This document shows positions 1-8,935 of a stretch of 64,000 nt of DNA, in pieces; the first letter of the stretch is position 1, and every line of letters begins with the position of its first letter. The translations under genes and the position numbers were made by a program. The notes under the pieces are model-generated. The model was not told where the DNA came from. It worked only from the letters and a program-made list of their open reading frames with translations, and did no database searches. The stretch is from Drosophila miranda (Eukaryota; Arthropoda; Insecta; Diptera; Drosophilidae): assembly GCF_003369915.1 (NCBI RefSeq), contig NW_022881614.1, positions 682,001-746,000 of the forward strand, in the 5' to 3' direction.

Positions 1-293
1 TTACTTATGTCTATGTCACTCATTTGTTTGTTAAAGCTTTGCGCTTGCTTGCCCTGCTAAACGCTCTCTGCCAGCTCGCTCTTCGCTATCTCCGCTTTGC
101 GTCTGCCTACCGACGTCGGCCGAGCGAAGCTGCGCTTAGCGATCGGAGCGGCAATGTAAAGGGGGGGAAAGCCACACTTGCAATTTGGATGTCACGCATT
201 AAAGAACATATCGTAATTTTATTTCTGCGCCGAGTTTTATTTAATTCGAAATAATTAGTCGGCCGATTGGGGATAAAAAACATTATCTCCACA
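1..293 (+). repeat. 5' LTR of BEL-like copy 1 (partial)
   Basis: It matches the 3' LTR at 2,994-3,365 but lacks about the first 79 bases because the window begins inside it. The LTR ends in CTCCACA at 293. It is followed by a likely primer-binding region, TGGTGACCCCGACGTG at about 299, whose tRNA I could not assign. Confidence 0.9.
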
Positions 294-659
294 TAAAATT
301 TGGTGACCCCGACGTGATCTCTGAGTTGCAGTGTCAATTAATAATCATTCGCGATCGACATTCGTTAGCCCTAGCAAATTTTCGGCGGTTAAGCACAATT
401 CGGTGCTAAAACACACTTACATACACCTACATACACGCATTGCTGGCTATTAATTTCTCTGTCGCGGTCAGTGCAGTGCGGTAGGCAGTGCAGCGAACTC
501 ACTAATACACACAAGCGGAGTACAAAGCGGAATCGGACAGCTCGCACAGCCGCACAGCTAAAGGCATTAGCTGTAATCCCTTTGCTTTCGGTTCCCACGT
601 TTATACGTATACAGGGTGTCTTTTTCGGTCGTGCTGAGTGACTCTTTTAAAACCTCAAC

Positions 660-3020
660 ATGGCAGCACCTGAGCCTACCAATGTCGCGAACGCAGCAAT
701 GCCGAGTGATGTAGATTTCTACAAGCACAAGGCCGAGTCCATCGCGCGCCAACTAAAGGCCATGGATCGCTTTCTCACCAAGGAAGAGCTTGCCGAGTTA
801 GATGAGGCAGAACTTCAAGCTCGATTAGAGCAGATCGAGCGAATGAATGCGGATTTCGATGCCGCTCAAACGAGCCTTGAAAGGCTGGATTTCCTGCAGT
901 TAGCCCATGATGCCCGGCTGGACTTTTCGAATGTTTATGTCAAGGTTAGGTCCAGGCTGTCGCGGGAGTTGATGGCTGCTCGCACGGTAAATGTTGCCAA
1001 TTCAACGGCTCGGCATACTCTCGAGGGGAATTCGTCGTTGTTCGCCTATAATAGTATAGGCCGTTCTCGAATGCCCGAGTTGCAGCTTCCGCGATTCGGT
1101 GGGAGCTACATGGATTGGCCAGAATTCCACGCGATGTTTTCGACAATGGTGCACAAAGACCATCGTATACCAATCATCGAAAAATTCCAATATCTTCGTG
1201 GATGTCTAGATGGTGCTGCGCTGGATACGATTCGTTCCTTGGAACTTTCTGAGGAGAATTACGACAAGGCGTTGAATTTACTAATGTTGCGATTCGATAA
1301 TAAACTGTTACATTTTCAGGCACACGTCAAGGCTATTTTCGGGCTACAAGGGGTGGAGAAGGGCTCGGCTATCGGCTTGCGCGCGCTCAGCGACAAAATC
1401 AATTCGCACTTGCGTGCACTTGAGACCTTGGCGACCCCGCAGGAGATATCCGATGGGTTGCTGATCTTCATCATAGGCACGAAACTGGACCACAAAACAA
1501 AGGAGAAATGGGAAGAGAACTTGCCGACGTCAGGATTGCCTCGGTGGTCAAGCATGGCCTCATTTCTGGAAGCGAGATGTCGGATGCTGGAGAATTTGGG
1601 ATCAGCCATGGCAACAAGTCCTATTCAACAGGTGGGAGAAGACAAACCTGTCACCCTTATCACCTCCAGTAACGACCATCCTAACCCCATATGTAACCAT
1701 TGCAATTCCTCCGAGCATTACATATCTAGATGTCAGGCATTCCTGAATCTCTCTGCGTTTGAACGATACAAAGAAGCAAAGAAGAGCCGCTTGTGTTTGA
1801 ACTGCCTCAACAATGGCCATGAATTGCAGAGGTGCAGGTCAGGACTTTGCAGGCATTGCCAGGCCAAACATCACACGCTACTCCACATTCCATCTGGAAC
1901 TGGTGCTTCATCTTCCTCTTTACCGGCCGAGGAATCGATCCAGCAAGAGGCCGCGACTGTGCTTCTAGCAAGCGGGTGTTCTAGCCCTCCCCCCTCGATC
2001 CAGAAATCTCAGCCTAGCCAGAACGTGTTGCTACCTACTGCCCTCGTCCATGTAACAGATCGTTATGGAGCACTTATCCCATGTCGTGCCATTTTGGATT
2101 CTGCATCAAAGGCAAACTTTGTAACATCTAGACTTGCTGATCAGTTGCAGTTTGATCATCGCTCGTCTTATGTTAACATCTCTGGAATCGGAGATTCCAT
2201 TCTACCTTCGAGCAAGTCTGTACATATAGTTGTACAATCCCAGGACGCAAACTATCGAGCTTCCTTCGCTGCAATTGTCACCAACTCAATTACGGAAATG
2301 CAGCCTAACTTCGGCGTAGACGCAAAGGATTGGCCAATGCCGAATAATCTAAAACTAGCTGATCCTAATTTCTCCAAGCCCCAACGTATCGATCTGTTGA
2401 TAGGTTCTGGTTTGTTCTTCGATTTAATGTGCGTCGGACAGATTCGACTATCAGCCCAATTGCCAACATTGCAGGAGACAAAACTTGGTTGGATAGTATC
2501 AGGAAGCATTGATAGCTCGGAGAATAAGCGTGCAGCTTTAGCCGCTTTTGAAAATTCCTCGTGCATCTCTATTGACGATTTTCGACCCACAACGCTGGAG
2601 TACCAAAACTTAGAGCAGCAATGCAGGAAGCAGCTGCTCGAGTGCCAGGTGCAAGTGGAAAAACTGCGATCGGAGAATCAGGAACTGCAGCGCGAACTTT
2701 TCCATATATTAAAAACCTACATATCCACGCTAAATGAAATTCAACTTTCAACAATTTCTACATTGCCAAATTTCCTGCCATTCTATACAATTACAGAGGT
2801 TCCCGATGATCAAGACGTAATCACGACAAGCCGCCTTCGTAAAGAAGCGCCGATTGCTGCGTTCGACGATCATCCCAGCGTAGCCGCCAGCTGCGCCCAA
2901 GCAAGCATCTTCAAGAGGGCCGTTGGAAAAATAGCGGTTCTGCCCCTTCAGGATGGATCTGTTGAAAGCCTTTGCCTTCCAACGGGGGGTGAATGTTCGG
3001 AGCAGAACCCAGCCGATTAG
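660..3020 (+). CDS. BEL-type gag-protease polyprotein lacking RT, with C-terminal coiled coil (786 aa)
   Basis: The first ~300 residues carry a BEL-family gag (DUF1759-like) domain. Around residues 345-415 there are Cys/His zinc knuckles (CNHCNSSEHYISRC, then CLNCLNNGHELQRC). Residues ~465-620 resemble the BEL aspartic protease (DUF1758-like), with the active-site Asp in ILDSAS and LIGSGLFFDL further on. LGWIVSG near residue 617 is the usual lead-in to the reverse transcriptase, but here the RT, RNase H and integrase are absent. Instead there is a glutamine- and leucine-rich heptad-like stretch (about residues 640-690) and then a short tail resembling the end of BEL pol. The ATG at 660 follows a ~366-base leader. 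The stop lies 27 bases inside the 3' LTR. It could supply Gag and protease but cannot replicate alone. The coiled coil may be captured sequence or lineage-specific. Confidence 0.8.
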   Translation: MAAPEPTNVANAAMPSDVDFYKHKAESIARQLKAMDRFLTKEELAELDEAELQARLEQIERMNADFDAAQTSLERLDFLQLAHDARLDFSNVYVKVRSRLSRELMAARTVNVANSTARHTLEGNSSLFAYNSIGRSRMPELQLPRFGGSYMDWPEFHAMFSTMVHKDHRIPIIEKFQYLRGCLDGAALDTIRSLELSEENYDKALNLLMLRFDNKLLHFQAHVKAIFGLQGVEKGSAIGLRALSDKINSHLRALETLATPQEISDGLLIFIIGTKLDHKTKEKWEENLPTSGLPRWSSMASFLEARCRMLENLGSAMATSPIQQVGEDKPVTLITSSNDHPNPICNHCNSSEHYISRCQAFLNLSAFERYKEAKKSRLCLNCLNNGHELQRCRSGLCRHCQAKHHTLLHIPSGTGASSSSLPAEESIQQEAATVLLASGCSSPPPSIQKSQPSQNVLLPTALVHVTDRYGALIPCRAILDSASKANFVTSRLADQLQFDHRSSYVNISGIGDSILPSSKSVHIVVQSQDANYRASFAAIVTNSITEMQPNFGVDAKDWPMPNNLKLADPNFSKPQRIDLLIGSGLFFDLMCVGQIRLSAQLPTLQETKLGWIVSGSIDSSENKRAALAAFENSSCISIDDFRPTTLEYQNLEQQCRKQLLECQVQVEKLRSENQELQRELFHILKTYISTLNEIQLSTISTLPNFLPFYTITEVPDDQDVITTSRLRKEAPIAAFDDHPSVAASCAQASIFKRAVGKIAVLPLQDGSVESLCLPTGGECSEQNPAD

Positions 3021-3365
3021 CTGCTTGCCAAATAGCACCTAATTCTTGGCCCTCAGCCGCTTATTTTGTTTGTTACTTATGTCTATGTCACTCATTTGTT
3101 TGTTAAAGCTTTGCGCTTGCTTGCCCTGCTAAACGCTCGCTGCCAGCTCGCTCTTCGCTATCTCCGCTTTGCGTCTGCCTACCGACGTCGGCCGAGCGAA
3201 GCTACGCTTAGCGATCGGAGCGGCAATGTAAAGGGCAGGCAAGCCACACTTGCAATTTGGATGTCACGCATTAAAGAACATATCGTAATTTTATTTCTGC
3301 GCCGAGGTTTATTTAATTCGAAATAATTAGTCGGCCGATTGGGGATAAAAAACATTATCTCCACA
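2994..3365 (+). repeat. 3' LTR of BEL-like copy 1 (372 bp)
   Basis: It begins TGTTCGGAGCAGAACCC and ends ATTATCTCCACA, giving the canonical TG...CA ends. It matches the LTRs of the copy at 8,564-11,890 with the same 372 bp length. Confidence 0.92.
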
Positions 3366-5398
3366 CGGATCCTTAAACAAAATCTGATTCTGAATATAAT
3401 AATCCTCATATTCCTTGTCCTCCACAATACTTTTAACAGCCTTAACCCAATCGTCGGTTAGCTGAGCTTCTTTCAAACGATGAGCTATACTTTCGGTCAC
3501 CATAAAACAAGATACACGACTCAACGCGTCAACGTGCCTCATCTTCGTTCCTGAGCGATGTTCTATAACATGATTAAAATCTTGTAGGTACATGGCCCAA
3601 CGTGCTACTCTCAAAGGAACGTCTTTCTTTTTGATCGTCATTGTAAATGCATTACAATCTGTAACAATTTTGAACTTTATACCCAAAACGTATACACGCC
3701 ATTTCGCTAAAGCTTCGATAATTGCCAGAACCTCAAGGTCATAAGCAGGATATTTCTCTTCACATGGCTTAGTCCTACGGCTCATATATTGAACTGGATG
3801 GAATTGGCTGTCTTCATACCCCCATTTTGATGCATCAGTATGGATTTCTGTCTCCAACTTCGGGTTGTACATTTCTAAAACAGGTCTACTAATCAATGCT
3901 ACCTTTAGTTGTTCAAACGCAACCTGATGTATCTCTTTAAATTCAAATTTAACATCCTTCCGCAGCAGATCTGTCAATGGTTTTGCAATAACAGCATAAC
4001 CCTCAATAAACTTTCGGAAATAAGAAGTCAATCCTATGAAACGCTGCACTGATTTTTTATCAACTGGCACTGGGAACTTTTCGACTGCCCTCGTCTTCTC
4101 ATCACTTGGTCTTATCGTATTCTTTTCTATTATATACCCCAGAAAATTAACCTTTTGTCGTAACAGCTGACACTTTCTCCAATTTATACGTAGCCCATTC
4201 ATTTCCGCTATCTTCAGTACTTTTCTCAACTTTAACAAACCCTCTTCTATATCTTGACAACAAATAATAACGTCATCCATATAGACTGCTGCTTCATTAT
4301 TCTTTACCAAATCTCTCAACACAGCCATTATAAATCTGGTAAACACCGCTGGAGAATTTGAAATTCCAAATGGTACATATAAAAATTCGAACTGACCATT
4401 CTGAGTCACAAAAGACGTATATTTTTGAGACTCGACTTCTACAGGCACATGGAAAAAACCATTCGTTAAATACAACGTGGTGAAATACTTTGCACCCTGC
4501 AGTTTCTTCAACACTGTATCCATATGTGACATTGGAAAGTTATCGCGAACTATTTTCTCATTCAGCTTTCGGTAATCACAGCATAGTCTCTTGCTACCGT
4601 TCTTTTTGGGTACCAACACTACTGGTGATGCATACTCCGATGTACTTGACTTTATAATCTTCTGAGCCAGCCACTCTTCCACTTGCTTGTCCACGATTTC
4701 CTGTTCACACAACGGTAATCGTCTCGGATGCTGGAAAACTGGTATCTCATCCACTAATACAATTTTCATTTTTATCGGCGCTTCTACATTTCTCTGAGGT
4801 TGGTACTTTCCTACCATACCCCTAACCTCTCTAGCATGTACTTCACTGAGATGACCAACATCAATTGAAAACTCCTTCTCAACTTCGTCAATACTTGACA
4901 TGCAAATGCCTTTATATTCATTAAACAATTACACGCATGAGGACGATGTTACCTGATCAAGTTTCTTATCTTTATCCTCGCCACAAACTCTACGAACAAA
5001 TCTTGTTCCTGTCTTAGAAACTTGCATGTCAACATGATCCAGAATAGTCCTTCCTAAAATGGCTTCAAAACCAATATCCTCGTCTGGAATGACATGAAAT
5101 TCTACCTCCATTTCAATCTCATCGATTTTCACTGGTATCGAAAAGCTACCAAAAGTTACAACTTGACTATCTCCAATACCTGTTAAACATTTCTCCTGGC
5201 CGATCAGTTCAAGATTTCCAAATTTCAAAAATACCCTCCTGCGAATTAAACACAAATCTGCTCCAGTATCAATCAAACCTTGGAATACCAAATTCGCGTA
5301 CTTAATATCCTTTAATTCCAAACCTGATGGCGTGAAAATACCTGACGGCTTATCAACGACTTCCTTATCTCGAATAATGTTCGTATTCGATCTCTTTT
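3366..5398 (-). pseudogene. gypsy pol fragment: protease, RT and RNase H, inactivated
   Basis: Two blocks remain, 5,321-4,929 (retropepsin, with LIDTGADLCLI) and 4,928-3,366 (RT with YMDD, then RNase H). Three lesions are visible against the intact copy. A GAA-to-TAA nonsense separates protease from RT at 4,929. The motif A aspartate of RT is changed (TTLYLTNGFF here, TTLDLTNGFF in the intact copy). Nine residues are missing from RNase H after KWGY. The frame runs without a stop into the BEL LTR. This copy cannot encode an active polymerase because of the lost aspartate alone. Confidence 0.85.
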
Positions 5399-5399
5399 T

Positions 5400-6145
5400 T
5401 ATACCCGATACTCAAAATGATTATTGGGGTATATTAGATTTGTGGTAAAAGTGGATGTGTGTAACGTCCAGAAGGAATCGTTTCCGACCCCATAAAGTAT
5501 ATATATTCTTGATCAGCATCAATAGCCGAGTCGATTGAGCCCTGTCTGTCTGTCCGTCCGTCCGTCCGTCCGTCCGTCCCCTTCAGCGCCTAGTGCTCAA
5601 AGACTACAAGAGCTAGAGCAACGATGTTTTGTATCCAGACTTCTGTGATATGTCACTGCTACAAAAATATTTCAAAACTTCGCCCCGCCCACTTCCGCCC
5701 CCACAAAGGACGAAAATCTGTGGCATCTACATTTTTAAAGATACGATAAAACCAAAAACTCAGAATCGTAGAGGATGACTATATGTTCTAGAGTGTAAAA
5801 TCTCAACCAGATCGTATAATTATTATAGCCAGAATCAAGAAAACAATTTCATTCTTTCTCGCTCTGTCTCTCTCTAACACACAGGTTTCATAGTCGGTTT
5901 TGCCAATTTCAAAATATGAGTTCAAGGATCTCAGAACCTATAAGAGCCAGAGCAACCAAATTTGGTATCCACACTCCTGTGATATCGGACCTTGACCGTT
6001 TCGTGTCCAAATTTCGCCACACCCCCTTTCGCCCCCGCAAAGGACGAAAATCTGGGGCATCCACAAATCTCAGAGACTATTAAGGCTAGAGTAACCAAAT
6101 TTGGTATCCGCACTTCTGTTAGATCTCACTACAAAACGTATATCT
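5400..6145 (+). mobile_element. DINE-1/mini-me-like element, 3'-truncated
   Basis: It starts TATACCCGATACTCA with a short inverted fold (GATACTC...). A (TA)n run near 5,503 and a (GTCY)n run at ~5,545-5,578 follow; these two proto-microsatellites are the known signature of the mini-me/DINE-1 family. Copies sharing the body occur at 8,291, 12,056, 20,195, 43,933, 53,090 and 58,685. It replaces about 230 bases of gypsy gag (equivalent to ~55,036-55,265). No Rep/helicase is encoded, so it is non-autonomous. Confidence 0.82.
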
Positions 6146-6799
6146 CAGAATATCTGGTAAACATCGATCTGAAATTTAAGCTCCTTTAAGTTTCTAGCTT
6201 GGTACAGCATTGCCTTACTTGCCCTAGCGTCTGGTATACCATCCACAAAATATTCGATTAAACTCTCATCATCTAGTTTAATTGGCTTGGCTATCTCCAT
6301 TAACGCATACAAAACTCATGCAACGACTCTCCTTTTTTCTGCTGGCGCTTTTGCAACATTCTATGTACATCTACGGACGACAGTTTAACACTAAATTCAT
6401 CCAACAGAGTTGCCTTCAACGAATTCCAGTTACGAATATCACGCAAGCACGAGCGAAAGATTTTGCTGCACCAATTAACAACTGCTTGGCATAAATGAAA
6501 AATAATTCCTCTATCTATTGATTGATGTCGGGGTTATTAGAACCAGAAAATTGTGACACACTACCTTCCACGTCTTTTAGCGTAAACCAAGATTTATACT
6601 CTGCCTGTCGCGTACCTGGTTGAACTGCTACGGTATCATCCACTGCTGTTACTACGGACTCATTCTCTGACTCTTCTTCATCCTCAACTGGAAAGCCGTG
6701 ATGTATTAATAGTCTATCTTGCAAATCGCGCTTTCGTCCCGTCGTCTGCAACGCAAGCTCTCTTAACTTCTCTCGCAAATGTGCGACTCTCAGTGTCAT
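6146..6799 (-). pseudogene. gypsy gag remnant
   Basis: It matches the N-terminal gag of the intact copy, starting at MTLRVAHL (SAP-like helix region). The upstream ATG of the intact copy is lost here (TTC). A TGG-to-TAG nonsense follows DINQ near 6,515. About 50 bases are deleted just after it, between AATTA repeats. The remaining gag continues to 6,146, where the DINE sequence begins. Confidence 0.82.
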
Positions 6800-7149
6800 T
6801 ATCTCTTCAACTTGAATCTAAGAAAATGTAATTAAATCAACTTAAACAACCTTATTACTCCTTATTAACATCGACTCCGAAAACGCCTTTATGGGTTTAC
6901 CCTTGCTAACTCTCGCTTCTGCGCAGAACTTTCCAGACTCCAAATTTGACGCACACACACCACCACATCCAGATCTCGCTTGCCTGTCGATGTCGCTGTT
7001 GCCGTCCTCTCTTTGTTGCCTTGCCTTGCTCTCGCTGTTCGCCGTTAACTCGTTGTCGCTTCCCGAATCGTCGCTGCTTCTGCTGTTACAAAATGGTCGT
7101 CTCCTTGCTGCTTGTCTCTTCTTGTAGTTGTAGTCTCCGTCCGACGCAG

Positions 7150-7735
7150 TGCAACACAACAACAATCAATGTTCTTTGATTCTTGCTGTTTGCTGCCGTC
7201 GTTTTGTCGCTTCTGCTTCCTTTGGAACGAACGCACTCAGATTGTCGTCTCTGTGCCGCTTGTCTCCTTGTAGCTCTAGCCTCTCAGACGCAATGCACAA
7301 CAACAACAACGAAGGTTTTGATTCTTGCTGTGTTTGCTGCCGTCTGCCGTCGTTTTGTCGCTTCTGCTCTCTTTGGAACGAACGCGCTCAGATTGTCGTC
7401 TCTGTGCCGCTTGTCTCCTTGTAGCTCTAGCCTCTCAGACGCAATGCACAACAACAACAACGAAGGTTTTGATTCTTGCTGTGTTTGCTGCCGTCTGCCG
7501 TCGTTTTGTCGCTTCTGCTCTCTTTGGAACGAACGCGCTCAGATTGTCGTCTCTGTGCCGCTTGTCTCCTTGTAGCTCTAGCCTCTCAGACGCAATGCAC
7601 AACAACAACAACGAAGGTTTTGATTCTTGCTGTGTTTGCTGCCGTCTGCCGTCGTTTTGTTGCTTCTGCTCTCTTTGGAACGAACGCGCTCAGATCTCAC
7701 TTGCAAATGTTGTTGTCTTGGGCTTATTTTCGGAC
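7150..7735 (-). repeat. 151 bp tandem repeats in the gypsy 5' leader (about four units)
   Basis: The motif CCTCTCAGACGCAATGCAC recurs at 7,280, 7,431 and 7,582, a 151 bp period, with a diverged unit before 7,280. Each unit holds a CAA-rich block on the + strand as read. The element at 53,194 has the same repeat with fewer units. The overlapping Cys/Leu-rich ORFs here are repeat shadows. Confidence 0.9.
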
Positions 7736-7750
7736 GGAGTTTTACAAGTA

Positions 7751-8290
7751 CAGTATGTCAAGAAACTCTTTACACACTGAAAATAAATTAAATTTTTTGA
7801 CTTTGGATAAGAAAATAATGGCCTTTGGTTCAAATTTATCAAGTTTTTTTAATTCATAACCATTCAGGGATTAATTATAAAGTAGTTAGTGAAAAAAAAA
7901 TAACAAAACTATAAATAGGTAACTTAAAAAATAACAAAAACAATGATTACTCATTTTTGACACTGTCAAGAAAGTCTTTACACAAAATATTTTCATTTTT
8001 TAAATTCAAAATTCTTCGTAATTATTTAATATGTGTGGACGTTGACATGCAATGACTGCATCTTTCAAGAGGCGATGCAGTTACTGCACCGTCAAGTGGC
8101 CCGTGTGACACCAGCAGAAGGCTGTTACGCGCGGATCCCAGGCAAAACACAAAACTTATTTTAATATTTGGTATGTCCACCCTTAGCATTGACTACATGC
8201 TGGAGCCGTTTTTTCATCGAATTTATCAATTTTTGTAGGTCATACTCAAAGGGAATCTTTTGCCACTCTTCCAATATGAATTCTTTGAGG
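7751..8290 (-). mobile_element. Tc1/mariner-like element, truncated
   Basis: The end CAGTATGTCAAGAAACTC follows a TA dinucleotide (7,749-7,750), the Tc1-type target. A related motif, CTGTCAAGAAAGTCTTTACAC, is repeated near 7,964. On the minus strand, 8,290-8,161 encodes the last ~42 residues of a Tc1-type transposase, ending AKGGHTKY. The rest of the transposase and the other TIR are missing, cut off by DINE sequence at ~8,291. Confidence 0.75.
8161..8290 (-). pseudogene. C-terminus of Tc1-like transposase
   Basis: The peptide reads LKEFILEEWQKIPFEY, then KLINSMKKRLQHV, then AKGGHTKY and a TAA stop. This W-x-IP...SM-x-RR...AKGG-x-TKY arrangement is typical of the extreme C-terminus of Tc1 transposases. 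The upstream residues in the same frame (WIQTSVICHC) come from the neighbouring DINE, so this is a fusion by deletion and not a gene. The DDE triad is absent. Confidence 0.75.
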
Positions 8291-8481
8291 CGAAGTTTTG
8301 AAATATTTTTGTAGCAGTGACATATCACAGAAGTCTGGATCCAAAACATCGTTGCTCTAGCTCTTATAGTCTTTGAGCACTAGGCGCTGAAGGGGACGGA
8401 CAGACGGACAGACGGACGGACGGACGGACAGACAGACAGGGCTCAATCGACTCGGCTATTGATGCTGATCAAGAATATATA
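8291..8481 (-). mobile_element. DINE-1/mini-me-like element, left half
   Basis: It has the reverse orientation of the 5,400 copy, with GGAC repeats (GTCY complement) at ~8,395-8,440. It breaks at AATATATA where a gypsy LTR is inserted and resumes at 12,056. Confidence 0.8.
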
Positions 8482-8563
8482 TGTAGTAGTTTAAGTTGCT
8501 TGATGGCAACGAGTAAAATTTATTTGATAAGTATGTTGGACTTAAAATTATAACAGCTCCAAG

Positions 8564-8935
8564 TGTGGAGATAATGTTTTTTATCCCCAATCGGCCGACT
8601 AATTATTTCGAGTTAAATAAAACTCGGCGCAGAAATAAAATTACTATATGTTCTTTAATGCGTGACATCCAAATTGCAAGTGTGGCTTGCCTGCCCTTTA
8701 CATTGCCGCTCCGATCGCTAAGCGCAGCTTCGCTCGGCCGACGTCGGTAGGCAGACGCAAAGCGGAGATAGCGAAGAGCGAGCTGGCAGAGAGCGTTTAG
8801 CAGGGCAAGCAAGCGCAAAGCTTTAACAAACAAGTGAGTGACATAGACATAAGTAACAAACAAAATAAGCGGCTGAGGGCCAAGAATTAGGTGCTATTTG
8901 GCAAGCAGCTAATCGGCTGGGTTCTGCTCCGAACA
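8564..8935 (-). repeat. 3' LTR of BEL-like copy 2
   Basis: Runs from TGTGGAGATAATG to GCTCCGAACA as read on the + strand; identical length (372 bp) to the other LTRs of the family. Confidence 0.93.

Larger units (their letters stand above)
1..3365 (+). mobile_element. BEL/Pao-like LTR element, non-autonomous copy 1
   Basis: The element has direct LTRs (the 5' one is cut by the window start) and a single ORF with BEL-type gag and retropepsin but no reverse transcriptase, RNase H or integrase. It is therefore an internally deleted, non-autonomous derivative. A nearly identical copy lies at 8,564-11,890 on the other strand. It is inserted in the pol gene of a minus-strand gypsy element: the gypsy sequence resumes directly after the LTR end CCACA at 3,365. 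The left flank and its target duplication lie outside the window. Confidence 0.9.
3366..7750 (-). mobile_element. Decayed Ty3/gypsy element (same family as 53,194-58,684)
   Basis: Aligned by eye to the near-intact copy at 53,194-58,684, this minus-strand copy runs from the RNase H-integrase junction (3,366) back through RT, protease, gag and leader. It lacks everything downstream of the BEL insertion site (integrase and 3' LTR). A DINE element replaces the zinc-knuckle region (5,400-6,145). The PBS and most of the 5' LTR are lost: only GTTTTACAAGTA of the LTR remains at 7,739-7,750. A Tc1-like TIR follows directly. Confidence 0.88.

Noticed and set aside
7149..7859. Overlapping Cys/Leu/Ser-rich ORFs of 91-151 codons on the + strand
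   Set aside because: They lie on the antisense of the gypsy leader and repeat every 151 bp; the mirror set occurs at 53,367-54,153. They are repeat shadows.
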